Assembly: GCF_019929575.1 (NCBI RefSeq)
Contig: NZ_JAHZPU010000013.1
Location: forward strand, 1 to 50,247
From: Streptococcus infantis
GTDB taxonomy: Bacteria > Bacillota > Bacilli > Lactobacillales > Streptococcaceae
Reading direction: 5' to 3'
DNA length: 50,247 bases
The position numbers and the translations under genes are program-made. Numbering within the stretch: the first letter of the stretch is position 1; every line of letters begins with the position of its first letter. This document shows, piece by piece, positions 27,013 through 37,700 of this stretch. The notes under the pieces are model-generated. The model saw nothing but the letters and a program-made list of their open reading frames with translations. It was not told the DNA's origin and searched no databases.

Positions 27013-27738
27013 GATCCGATTTCTAAAGACTTCGTACATGAGGATAGCAGCTGCGACACTGGCATTGAGGCTCTGTACGTGACCATTCATAGGAATGGTG
27101 ATCATCTCGTCTACTTGTTTCTTGATGTTGCTTGAAATACCTTTGCCTTCATTTCCGATGATGAGAGCAATCTTTCCTTTGGTATTCCATTTGTTGCAAG
27201 GAGTTCCATTCATATCAGTTCCAAAAGTCCAGAATCCTTCGTCTTTGAGTTTGTCCAAGGTTTGACTGAGATTAGTGACTCGGGCAATAGGAACATGCTC
27301 AATGGCACCTGTTGCTGTTTTAGCAACGACAGGAGTAACACCGACAGCTCGGTGTTTGGGAATGATGACACCTGAAACATTGGTTGCATCAGCTGTTCTC
27401 AAGATAGAACCGAGATTATGTGGGTCCGTTAAACCATCAAGGATTAGTAGTAGTGGGTTTTCTTCCTGGCGTGTCTTAGCAAGAATTTGCTCAAGTTCAG
27501 TGTAGGCAAATTCAGAAACACGCAAGACAAAACCTTGGTGAACAGCTCCTTCAGTCATCTCAGAAAGTGATTTTTTAGAAGTCCAAGAAATGGATACTTT
27601 CTTTTCAGTAGCCAATTCCTTAACTTTTTCCACATTCTTTCCTCGTAAATCTTCCTGAAGGTAGAGTTTGTTTCCAGTATTTGCTAAAAGAGCTTCTGTG
27701 ACGGCATGAACGCCATAGACAATATCGTTTGTTTTCAT
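27010..27738 (-). CDS. rlmB: 23S rRNA (guanosine-2'-O-)-methyltransferase, TrmH/RlmB family
   Basis: A 242-residue SPOUT methyltransferase that 2'-O-methylates rRNA. The N-terminal substrate-binding domain is followed by the knotted catalytic domain with LILDGLTDPHNLGSILRTADA (motif 1 with the catalytic Arg), ALIIGNEGKGIS (motif 2) and IPMNGHVQSLNASVAAAILMYE (motif 3). I start at MKTNDIVYGV (27738), because the TATAAT box lies just upstream; only GAAG remains as a weak ribosome-binding site. It lies downstream of def on the same strand. Confidence 0.9.
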   Translation of the reverse strand: MKTNDIVYGVHAVTEALLANTGNKLYLQEDLRGKNVEKVKELATEKKVSISWTSKKSLSEMTEGAVHQGFVLRVSEFAYTELEQILAKTRQEENPLLLILDGLTDPHNLGSILRTADATNVSGVIIPKHRAVGVTPVVAKTATGAIEHVPIARVTNLSQTLDKLKDEGFWTFGTDMNGTPCNKWNTKGKIALIIGNEGKGISSNIKKQVDEMITIPMNGHVQSLNASVAAAILMYEVFRNRI

Positions 27739-27744
27739 ATCTTC

Positions 27745-27750
27745 ATTATA
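27745..27750 (-). promoter_or_regulatory. Extended -10 of rlmB, leaderless candidate
   Basis: On the minus strand TGT-TATAAT (27750-27745) ends 6 nt before the rlmB ATG. A possible -35 (TTGCAA) would fall in the loop of the def terminator. Confidence 0.5.
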
Positions 27751-27754
27751 ACAC

Positions 27755-27782
27755 AAAATCCCGCCTTGCAACGGGATTTTCT
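27755..27782 (-). terminator. Terminator of def
   Basis: AAAATCCCG (27755-27763) and CGGGATTTT (27772-27780) form a 9-bp stem; on the minus strand it runs into TTTTGTG. Confidence 0.8.
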
Positions 27783-28394
27783 TTATTCAAGAATGAGCAA
27801 GCCATCTTTAACTTCAAATGGGTCTTTTTCATTGATGCGATCGTAGAACATAATGCCATTTAAGTGGTCAATTTCGTGTTGAACTACAATAGAGTTATAG
27901 CCCTTAAGTTTAATGCGGTGCTTTTCTCCATCCTTATCAAAATAGTCGACAGTTACTCGAGCATGGCGGATAACATAGCCTGGAACAGCACGGTCAACAG
28001 ACAAGCAACCTTCTCCCTCACCTAAAGCAGCATCTTGGACTGAGTGAGAGACGATTTTAGGATTGTACATAACAGCTTGTAAGTCATAGGCTTCTTGAGG
28101 AGTTTCACCTTCCTCAGTGATATTTGGTACTAGCACGGCAATGATTCGTTTTGAAATATCTAATTGCGGTGCAGCAAGCCCAACACCTCCACGTAGCCCT
28201 AATTTTTCAGCCATAACAGGATCTTGCGAGTGTTTCAAAAATTGCATCATTTTTTCTCCAAGAATGATATCTTGGTCACTCAAAGGGAAACTGACCTCCT
28301 CGGCAACGGCACGAAGAGTAGGGTTCCCTTCGCGGATAATATCATTCATATCGATTAAATGAGCAGCTTTGGTAATTCGTTCTATAGCAGACAT
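27783..28394 (-). CDS. def: Peptide deformylase
   Basis: Removes the N-formyl group from nascent proteins using a metal ion. The 203-residue protein of the Gram-positive type 2 class has motif 1 GGVGLAAPQ, motif 2 EGCLS with the Cys ligand, and motif 3 QHEIDHLNG with the two His ligands and the catalytic Glu. The start at ATG 28394 ([16 protein letters not shown]) follows AAGGAAAGG. A terminator follows and rlmB lies beyond it. Confidence 0.95.
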   Translation of the reverse strand: MSAIERITKAAHLIDMNDIIREGNPTLRAVAEEVSFPLSDQDIILGEKMMQFLKHSQDPVMAEKLGLRGGVGLAAPQLDISKRIIAVLVPNITEEGETPQEAYDLQAVMYNPKIVSHSVQDAALGEGEGCLSVDRAVPGYVIRHARVTVDYFDKDGEKHRIKLKGYNSIVVQHEIDHLNGIMFYDRINEKDPFEVKDGLLILE

Positions 28395-28554
28395 ATTCTT
28401 TCCTTTCCTTCCATTACAATTACATGATAACACAAAACAGATGAGAAAGAAAGTCACAGAAGTTGCTAAAAAATAATATAATAAAAGGAAATACCTATTT
28501 GTCTGTGGTATAATAGAATAAGGAAAATGACTTTAAAATTATGGGAGAAAAGAT

Positions 28555-29874
28555 ATGGAACAACGTAGTAGTAGAAGAAAAAGTGGTCCCGTTTTACAAG
28601 CTATTAGACATTCTGTTCGATTTTTCAGGAACTATAAGCAGTGGAATAATCGCACTTTTATTGTGGTCTTGTTAGCTTCGGTAGCCGTCTCGATGATGCT
28701 TACTTTATTAGTGGAAGGAGCTCGAGGGATTTCTTTAAGCAGTAGTGATCCAAGTTCCACACACCAACAGTCAAGTTCTCAGGCAAAGAATGCAGAGACA
28801 GAACAAGAAACAAGTGCTCGGATCATGGCCAATGGTGATCTGCTCTATCATGACATTATCTACATTTCAGCCAAAAAATCAGATGGCACCTATGATTTTC
28901 ATGATAATTTTGAGTATGTAAAACCTTGGCTTAAGCAAGCAGACTTAGTTCTTGGTGATTTCGAAGGAACCGTAAATAAAGACCACTATCTTGCTGGTTA
29001 TCCTTTGTTTAATGCACCTGGTGAAGTCATGGACGCTATAAAAGATGCGGGCTATCAAGTGCTAGATTTGGCTCACAATCATATCTTGGATTCTCAGATT
29101 GAGGGCGTGGTTTCAACTGCAGATGCTATTGAAAAGGCAGGAATGACACCGGTCGGGGTCTATACCCATGAATCACGAGATAAGGCGCCTTTACTTATCA
29201 AGGAAGTTAATGGTATTAAAGTTGCTATTTTAGCTTATTCCTATGGTTTTAACGGCATTGAACAAAGCATTTCTCAAGAGGATTATAATCGTTATCTTTC
29301 AGACTTAGACGAAGATAAAATGAAGGCTGAAATTGAACGAGCAGAGGAGGAGGCGGATATTACAATTATCATGCCTCAGATGGGAGTTGAGTATCAAATT
29401 GAGCCGACTGAGGAGCAAAAGAAACTTTACCATAAAATGATTGATTGGGGAGCTGATATTATCTTTGGTGGTCACCCTCACGTTGTTGAACCAGCTGAAA
29501 CGGTTGAAAAAGACGGTGATAAAAAGCTTATCATCTACTCTATGGGGAATTTTATCTCAAATCAACGGATTGAAACCATGCAGGATGTTGAAAATGCCAA
29601 GTGGACGGAACGTGGAGTCCTCATGGATGTGACTATTAAGAAGAAATCCGGAAAAACGACTATTGAGACGGCCCAAGCCCATCCAAGCTGGGTGAGTCGT
29701 ACTCCAAAGGGAGGCTATTCTCCAGAAGGCTACCCACTCTATCTTTACCAAACCTATATCTTGGAAGATTTTATAGAGGGCGGGAAATACCGTAGTCAGT
29801 TAGACGAGGCCACAAAGCAAAGGATTGATACAGCCTATAAAGAAATGAACGAGCATGTAGGTTTGAAGTGGTAG
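28555..29874 (+). CDS. CapA-family (PGA_cap) membrane-anchored phosphoesterase-like protein
   Basis: A 439-residue protein with a basic cytoplasmic tail, one transmembrane segment (about 36-56, FIVVLLASVAVSMMLTLLV), a Ser/Gln-rich spacer (about 63-88) and an extracellular CapA domain. MANGDLLYHD, GDFEGTVN, DLAHNHILD and GGHPHVVEP hold the Asp, Asn and His residues typical of calcineurin-like metallophosphatases. The name derives from poly-gamma-glutamate capsule genes, but no capBC is present, so the substrate is unknown. A TATAAT box ends near 28513. Confidence 0.85.
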   Translation: MEQRSSRRKSGPVLQAIRHSVRFFRNYKQWNNRTFIVVLLASVAVSMMLTLLVEGARGISLSSSDPSSTHQQSSSQAKNAETEQETSARIMANGDLLYHDIIYISAKKSDGTYDFHDNFEYVKPWLKQADLVLGDFEGTVNKDHYLAGYPLFNAPGEVMDAIKDAGYQVLDLAHNHILDSQIEGVVSTADAIEKAGMTPVGVYTHESRDKAPLLIKEVNGIKVAILAYSYGFNGIEQSISQEDYNRYLSDLDEDKMKAEIERAEEEADITIIMPQMGVEYQIEPTEEQKKLYHKMIDWGADIIFGGHPHVVEPAETVEKDGDKKLIIYSMGNFISNQRIETMQDVENAKWTERGVLMDVTIKKKSGKTTIETAQAHPSWVSRTPKGGYSPEGYPLYLYQTYILEDFIEGGKYRSQLDEATKQRIDTAYKEMNEHVGLKW

Positions 29875-29898
29875 TGACTTGAATCACAAGGAGACACA

Positions 29899-30726
29899 AT
29901 GGAAATTAAGATAATAGCGACAGATATGGACGGTACTTTGTTGGATCCTCAAGGACAACTGGACCTACCTCGACTAGAGAAAATTTTAGATCAGCTAGAT
30001 CAACGAGATGTTCGTTTTGTCATTGCAACTGGAAATGAAGTTCATCGAATGCGACAATTACTGGGACATCTAGCAGATAGAGTAGTTCTCGTGGTTGCTA
30101 ATGGCGCTCGTATATTCGAAAATGATCAATTGATTCAAGCTCAGACTTGGGACGATGCTATGGTTGATAGGGCTTTGGGCCATTTTAAAGGCAGAGAGTG
30201 TCAGGATCAGTTTGTCGTAACTGCTATGAATGGCGGTTTTGTCAAGGAAGGAACTGTTTTTACAGAACTTGATAAATTTATGACTTCGGAGATGATAGAG
30301 AAATTTTATCAACGAATGCACTTTGTTGATGAATTTGATTCTAGTCTCTTTGGAGGTGTCCTCAAGATGAGTATGGTTGTTGGAGAAGAACGATCAGATG
30401 TGGTTTTACAGGAAATCAATGACTTGTTTGATGGTCATGTTCGAGCTGTTTCTAGTGGCTACGGCTGTATTGATATTTTACAAGATGGGATTCATAAGGC
30501 ATGGGGCTTAGAGGAGTTGCTCAAACGTTGGAACTTAAAATCAGAACAAATCATGGCTTTTGGTGATAGTGAAAATGACATCGAAATGTTAAAGTTGGCA
30601 GGAATTTCTTACGCCATGGAAAATGCTGAGGAGTCTGTTAAGGAAGTTGCGAGAAAAGTGGCGCCAGCTAACAGTCAGGCAGGTGTTTACCAAGTTTTAG
30701 AGAACTGGCTAGAAGAAGGAGAATAA
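29899..30726 (+). CDS. Cof-type HAD-superfamily hydrolase
   Basis: A 275-residue phosphatase of the HAD IIB class: motif I TDMDGTLLDPQG with the nucleophile Asp, motif II FVIATGN, a large cap domain between about 85 and 190, the Lys of motif III (HKAWGLEELL) and motif IV MAFGDSENDIEML. Relatives dephosphorylate sugar phosphates and cofactors such as FMN or PLP; the substrate is not known here. AAGGAGAC precedes the start; the SGNH hydrolase gene begins 1 nt after its stop. Confidence 0.9.
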   Translation: MEIKIIATDMDGTLLDPQGQLDLPRLEKILDQLDQRDVRFVIATGNEVHRMRQLLGHLADRVVLVVANGARIFENDQLIQAQTWDDAMVDRALGHFKGRECQDQFVVTAMNGGFVKEGTVFTELDKFMTSEMIEKFYQRMHFVDEFDSSLFGGVLKMSMVVGEERSDVVLQEINDLFDGHVRAVSSGYGCIDILQDGIHKAWGLEELLKRWNLKSEQIMAFGDSENDIEMLKLAGISYAMENAEESVKEVARKVAPANSQAGVYQVLENWLEEGE

Positions 30727-30727
30727 C

Positions 30728-31369
30728 TTGGCAGTACAACTATTAGAGAACTGGCTCTTAAAAGAGCAAGAGAAAATTCAAACCAAGTATCGTGAACTTA
30801 ATCAAATCTCGGTAATTGAACCAGATATCATTTTTATTGGGGATTCTATTATTGAGTATTATCCCTTGCAAGAATTATTGGGAACGTCAAAAACCATTGT
30901 GAACCGAGGGATTCGAGGTTACCAGACGGGACTTTTACGAGAAAATCTTGATGCTCATCTTTATGGCGATGCAGTGGATCAAATTGTACTTTTGATTGGG
31001 ACAAATGACATTGGAAAAGATGTTCCAATGAATGAAGCGCTAAACAATCTTGAGAGCGTGATTCAAACTATTTCTCGCGACTATCCACTGTCACAGATAA
31101 AGCTAGTTTCCATTTTGCCGGTCAATGAGAGTACGGACTTCAAGCAGACAGTTTATATTCGTACCAATGAGAAAATCAAGGCCTGGAACCAAGCCTATCA
31201 AGACCTTGCCTCTGCCTATATGCAGGTTGAATACGTATCTGTTTTTGAGAACTTACTCGATCAGGAAGGGCAACTTAAGGCAGACTACACAACAGATGGC
31301 CTTCATCTCAGTGTCGCTGGTTATCAAGCTTTATCAAATAGTTTTAAAAAATATATTTCACTGACATGA
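30728..31369 (+). CDS. SGNH/GDSL-family hydrolase
   Basis: A 213-residue lipase/esterase-type enzyme. Block I is FIGDSIIEYYPL with the nucleophile Ser, block II Gly in NRGIRGYQ, block III GTNDIG with the oxyanion Asn, and block V DGLHLS with the catalytic Asp and His. No signal peptide, so it is cytosolic. Related streptococcal proteins are annotated as platelet-activating-factor acetylhydrolase-like. The start is TTG 30728 after AAGGAG inside the upstream gene's end. Confidence 0.87.
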   Translation: MAVQLLENWLLKEQEKIQTKYRELNQISVIEPDIIFIGDSIIEYYPLQELLGTSKTIVNRGIRGYQTGLLRENLDAHLYGDAVDQIVLLIGTNDIGKDVPMNEALNNLESVIQTISRDYPLSQIKLVSILPVNESTDFKQTVYIRTNEKIKAWNQAYQDLASAYMQVEYVSVFENLLDQEGQLKADYTTDGLHLSVAGYQALSNSFKKYISLT

Positions 31370-31632
31370 AATAAATTTAAGAGTCATAAATATTATAAAA
31401 ATTCTTCTTGTAGATATAAAAAAGTGATAAACATGCACTATAATCTATAAGTTGAATTTTTTGTTTTTATCATAAATTCACTAGAATACTGGATTATTTT
31501 TGCTTTATAAAGCACTAGGAAGGAATAATAACAGAGATTTAGATGTGTGAATTTTAAATTTACAGATATTAAATATTCCTTATTAATGCATATTATACAT
31601 TTCGAGAATAGAGCTTCTGAGCATCGTTATTC
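31370..31632. other. AT-rich intergenic stretch before the giant surface-protein gene
   Basis: No gene, RNA or known repeat recognised. Very AT-rich DNA, as is common upstream of acquired surface-protein genes. Confidence 0.5.
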
Positions 31633-31661
31633 TTGCTATAAATCCTGTAGTATGGTATACT
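31633..31661 (+). promoter_or_regulatory. Promoter of the giant LPXTG protein
   Basis: TTGCTA (31633-31638), a 17-bp spacer and TATACT (31656-31661) with TGG directly before it, an extended -10. The transcript leader would be about 95 nt. A short direct repeat TACTGGTA lies just downstream. Confidence 0.7.
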
Positions 31662-31764
31662 GGTAGCGTTACTGGTAATGTGGGGAAGTCCATTTTCTTT
31701 TCTGTAAAAAGTCAATAAACTTACATATTATTAGTTAAAATGTAAAATAAGGAGAACTTATCAC

Positions 31765-34700
31765 ATGATAAGAAGAGAGCAACAACGATTTTCTTTAAGA
31801 AAATACAAAGTTGGTGTCGCATCAGTTTTCTTAGGAACAACCCTTAGCTTCATGATGGCTAATGGTAGTGCTGTAAATGCTGCTGAGATTGTAGCAAAGC
31901 AAACTACTGAGAATACTGAACTAGTCGGTAACAAAGACGACAAGGAAAAGTTGAAAGAGCCATCAACGGATGTGGTAACTTCAGCTAATTCTGAAATTTC
32001 AGAAGTTAAGCCAGAAACATCAACACCTGAAGTTAAGTCTGAAGAAGTAAAATCAGAACCAACTGAAGTAAAATCAGAAGAAACAAAAGCTGAAAAAGCT
32101 GAGGAAAAAACATCTGTTAGTCCTGAGGCAAAACCAGAGTCTTCTAAGCCAGTAGCAACAACTGCTTCAAAAGCAGAAGAAGTTGTAGTAGCTAAGCCTA
32201 AGGCAGAAGAAAAGACTGAATCTAAATCAGAGGAAAAATCTGAGCCTAAAGCAGAAGTTTCAGCTGTAGCTGAGGCAACTAGCCTTGATACAACTGCTAG
32301 TGTAGCTAATGTTGCAGCAAAACCACTAGTAGATACAGAAACACTTGCTTTGGCTGCTGAGAACACTGTAAATGCCGGTGCTTTGGCTACAAATGGTGGT
32401 CGTCGCCGTAACCGTCGTGCTGCAACTGATCATAACACAGAAGCAATAGCAACTACAACTACACTTAAAGATGGTGAAACAGCAGATCCAGATATGACAG
32501 ATCCTGTTGGTGCAACTGTTAAATCACAGGATGTACCTGCTGGATATGAAAGAAAAGAAGGAGATGTTTATACATATAGTATCGTAGATCTTACTAAGTT
32601 TAATGAACGTTATGGAACAAAATACTATACTCGTGCTTATAAGAAATTTGATTCTTCTACAGATACAACAGTTGAATTGATTGATAAAACTACTGGCAGT
32701 ATAGTGGAAACTAAAATAGTTACAGCTACAAGTGGAACTCAAAAATTCGCGACTACTACAACAGCTTCTAGAGGAGAATTAACTTGGCAAGTCAGTTACG
32801 ACAGTGGAGCCGGTAGTGGACCTGGTAAAACGGATCAGCCATTTATTCAATTGAGTTATGAAGTTGGAGCAAGTATTCAAGCTCTAGTAGCTGCTGGACA
32901 CAATCTTACTCCTACAGAAAAAGCTTTGTATGATGAGGTTTATGCGACTCGTAGATCAAACGACGTTATTAATGCTGTAGAACCAGCGTATAACGGACGT
33001 TCTATTACAGAAACGAATGCAAAGATTCCTTTAGCAGTTGAAAAAACAACTTATTATCGAGTAGTTGATAAAAACAATCCAACATTTAATGCTAATAAGA
33101 CTGATAAAAATGTTCAAGATTACGTTGCAAATGGAAATGAAGTTGACTTAGCTAAATACACTCTTAAAGCTATGGAAGGTCAGAAGTTTACGGCATCTGG
33201 CGAGCGTAAGTTTGAAGGCTATAAATTGTATCAAACAGTTGATGCAAACGATAAATCAGGTTATGTAAGTCGTCCTTATACTGTTGGTACTAAATTCATG
33301 GATGCAGACCGTTATGGTATTAAACGGATTAAAGAAATCGTCGGTGAAGATGGAACGGTTGTTGTTCGTGTTTATCTTCTTGATCCAAAACAACAAAGCA
33401 AACGCTCGGATGGTTCATTAAGTACTGATGGTTACATGTTGCTAGCAGAGACTAAACCTATTAAACCAGGTGAGTATAATACAGAAGACTTAGTCGTTAA
33501 GAAAACACCACTTCATACAATTGCTTTTACGGATACTAATGGTGTAAACTATCCAAATGGTAAAGAAATTGAGTTTGGCTTCCAAACAGCTGCAAATTAT
33601 ACACCGAAGAAAACAGTATTCGTACCATTCTTAGGAGATGGGATTGGACACTCTTCTCCAAACTCTCAATTGGAACGTGGAGTAGGAGGAATCGGTGTAA
33701 ACGTAGACTTGCTCAATACATTAGTACCGTATAAACAACCTATCTACTACTATGTTAAAGTGGATCCAGTAACTTATACACCTGAAGTAAGCAAAGTTCT
33801 TGATGGTCGTACTTTGAACGATGGTGACTTTAGCTTTACTCTTAAACAAGAAGGTGGTACACACCAAGAAACTGCTACAAACAAAAATGGTAAAGCAACA
33901 TTTAGTGAACTAACTTTCGAAAAACCAGGTACTTATACTTATAAGATTACAGAAGTTGCTGGTTCGGATACGAATGTTGACTATGATGGTATGGAGGTTA
34001 CTCTTACAGTTACCGTTACACAAAATGCTCAAGATAAACTTGAAGTTCAAGCAGTCTATACATCAACAGGTGGTCATGCTGAAGGTGAAAATGACAAGGT
34101 ATTCAACAACTATGTCGTAGCTCCAGTTAAGACTAAGTTTGACTTTAGCAAGGCTCTCGCAGGTCGTGAGTTGAAAGCCGGTGAATTTAGCTTCGTATTG
34201 AAAGATTCGACTGGTAAAGTTCTTCAAACTAAGACAAATACTAAAGCAGGTGTTGTAGCCTTTGATGATTTGACCTTTGACAATACACAAGTTGGTACTC
34301 ACAAGTACACTGTAGAAGAAGTTCAAGGTTCTGAAGCAGGAATGACTTATGACCCAATGAAAGCTGAAGTAACGATCACTGTTACTAAAGAAGGTCACGT
34401 TCTTAAAGCAACAAACACACTTCCTGCAGATACAGAATTCAACAATACCTTCACACCATCTCCTGTTAAAGTAAACCTTGAGTTTGATAAATCACTCTCA
34501 AATGGGAACTTGAATGCAGGTGACTTTAGCTTCACTTTGACTGGTGATAACAATGTTAATGAAACTGTAACAAATAAAGCTAATGGTAAGATTAACTTCA
34601 GCGAATTGTCATTTGATCAAGTGGGTGTCTACAACTATACTGTTAAAGAAGTTAAAGGCGATAAAGCTGATGTAGACTACGATGCAATGACTATCGCAGT

Positions 34701-37700
34701 TAAAGTAACTGTAACCAAAGATGCAAGTACTGGTCTTTTGTCAGCTAAAACTGCAATGACCTCTACTGGTGGTGAAGCAACTGGTGAAGATGATAAAATC
34801 TTTAACAACCATGTAGTGGCACCAGTAACAGCTCAATTTGACTTCAGCAAAGCTCTTGCAGGTCGTACACTTAAGGCTGGTGAATTTAGCTTTGTATTGA
34901 AAGACAAAGATGGCACTGTTATCCAAACAAAACAAAATGATGCCGCTGGTAAGGTTAAATTTGATGCCTTGACATTTACAAATGCTCAAGTTGGTGATCA
35001 CAAGTACACTGTAGAAGAAGTTATCCCAGAAACAAAAGAAGCTGGTATGACTTATGACACCATGAAGGCTAACGTGACAGTTACTGTTACGAAATCTGGA
35101 CATGCACTTACAGCTGTAGCAACACTTCCACAAGACAAAGAGTTTAACAATACCTTTACCCCAACTGCAACACAAGCTCAATTCAAGTTCACTAAGAAAC
35201 TTGAAGGTAAAGAGCTTATGAAGGATGCCTTCACATTTGAATTAGTTGAAAATGGCAAAGTCATCCAAACTAAGAAAAATGCGGCTGATGGAACTATCCA
35301 ATTTGATGCAATCTTATACGATGCAGAAGGGACTCATACCTATACTGTACGTGAAGTAGTTGGTACTGACACAAACATTGATTATGATTCAATGAATGCA
35401 GAAGTAACCGTAACAGTTACGAAAGATGCTGCATCTGGTATCTTGAATGCAGCAGTTACAATGCCGGATGATACTGAGTTTAATAACTATCATGTGGCTC
35501 CAGTCGTTGCAAGATTTGACTTTACTAAGAAATTAGCAGGTCGTGAACTTAAAGACGGCGAATTTAGCTTTGTTCTTAAAGATTCAACTGGTCAAACTCT
35601 TGAAACAGTAACAAATAAAGCTGACGGAACAGTAACATTCACTGAATTATCATTTGATAATACTAAAGTTGGAACTCATACTTATACAGTAGAAGAAGTT
35701 ATCCCATCTACTAAAGAGCTTGGTATGACTTATGACACTATGAAAGCAACAGTCACAGTTGAAGTTGCTAAGAATGGTCACACATTGACTACTGTAACAA
35801 ACGTAACATCAACTGGCGGTGTCAATGCTGATGGAACTTCAACAGAAGGAACTGATGATAAAGAATTCAACAACAAGATCACTCCTCCTGAAACACCTGA
35901 ATTCCAACCTGAAAAATTTGTTCTTAACAAAGAGAAATTTGACATTACAGGAACAAAACTTGTAGATGATGACGATGAGTTGACTGATGAGTACACTGCT
36001 ACAAATGCAAACCCATATGCAGATGGAACTTCAAACAACGAAGCAGAAAACATCAATACTAAGACTGTTGAACGTGGTGATAAATTAGTTTACCAAGTAT
36101 GGTTGGATACTAAGAACTTCACTGACAAAAACAACATCCAATCAGTTGGTATCTCTGATACTTACGATGCAGATAAATTAACTGTTAACGCTGCTGATAT
36201 TAAAGCATATGACAGTGAAACTGGGGATGACGTAACTGACAAGTTTGACATTAAGGTTGAAAATGGTGTTATTACAGCAACATCTAAGACTTCTGTAAAC
36301 AAATCATTAGGTGATGTAGATAATACGCAAGTTATCGATACATCTAAATTTGCATTTGGTCGCTACTATAAATTTGATATCCCAGCAACTGTTAAAGATG
36401 ACGTTGCGGGTGGAGTGGATATTGAAAATAAAGCCAATCAAATCGTTCATGTCTATAACCCAGTAAGCAAATCTGTTGAAAAACCAGAAAAACCAACTCA
36501 AAAACGTGTAAACTCTGTACCAATCACTGCAGAATTCAACTTCACAAAACGTTTGGAAGGTCGTGAACTTAAAGCTGGCGAATTTACATTCGAGTTGAAA
36601 GACAGCGACAATATTGTGATTGCGACTGCAACCAACGATGCAGATGGTAAGATTAAATTCTCTCCGGTAGAGTACACAAATAAAGCTGGTGAAAAAGTCA
36701 CTGCCCTTAAATACAAGAAGGGTCAAGAAGGTACTTACACTTACTCTGTAACAGAGGTGAAAGGTACAGACGCAACTGTCATTTACGATACTATGAAGGC
36801 AGAAGTAACTGTAACAGTATCTCATGACGGTATAGCTAAAGCATTGCTTGCTAACGTAACTGAACCAGCTGATAAAGAGTTTAACAATACAGTAACTCCT
36901 CCAACAGAACCTAAGTTCCAACCAGAGAAGTATGTATTGAATACAGAGAAATACTCAATCACTGATAACAAGCTTCTTGATGATGATAAAGAGTTGGCAG
37001 ACAAGTACGCAGATACCAATGCGAACCCATATGTAGACCAAACTAACAACAACGAATCAGAAAACATCAATACTAAGACTGTTAACCGCGGAGATAAGAT
37101 TTACTACCAAGTATGGTTGGATACAACTAAATTCTCAGCAGATAACAAAGAAAACGTTCAATCAGTAGGAATCACTGATGACTTCGATGAAACAAAAGTT
37201 GATGTAGATGGTTCAGCCATCAAGGCTTACGATTCAGTAACTGGTGACGATGTAACAAACAAATTCGACATCAAGGTTGAAAATGGTGTGATGACTGCAA
37301 CTCTTAAAGCTGGCTTCACGAAGTCATTGGGTGATGCAGAAAATACTCAAATCATTGACACAACTAAATTTGCATTTGAACGTTACTACAAATTTGATAT
37401 CCCAGCAACTGTTAAAGCTGACGTTGCAGGTGGAGTAGACATCGAAAATACTGCGGCTCAAGTAGTAAACTACTACAACCCAGTAAGCAAGACTGTTGAA
37501 AAACCAAACAAACCAACTGAAAAACGTGTAAACAGCGTACCAATCTCAGTTGAATTCAACTTCACTAAGAAATTAGAAGGCCGTGAACTTAAAGAAAACG
37601 AATTCAGCTTCGTTCTTAAAGATTCAGAAGGTAAGACTCTTGAAACTGTAAGCAACGATGCGGCTGGTAACGTTAAGTTCAAAGCTCTTGAATTCAAGAA

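Noticed and set aside
31370..31764. Possible RNA or CRISPR-like structure in the AT-rich gap before the giant adhesin gene
   Set aside because: No regularly spaced repeats and no stable hairpins with a terminator; only a promoter is supported.
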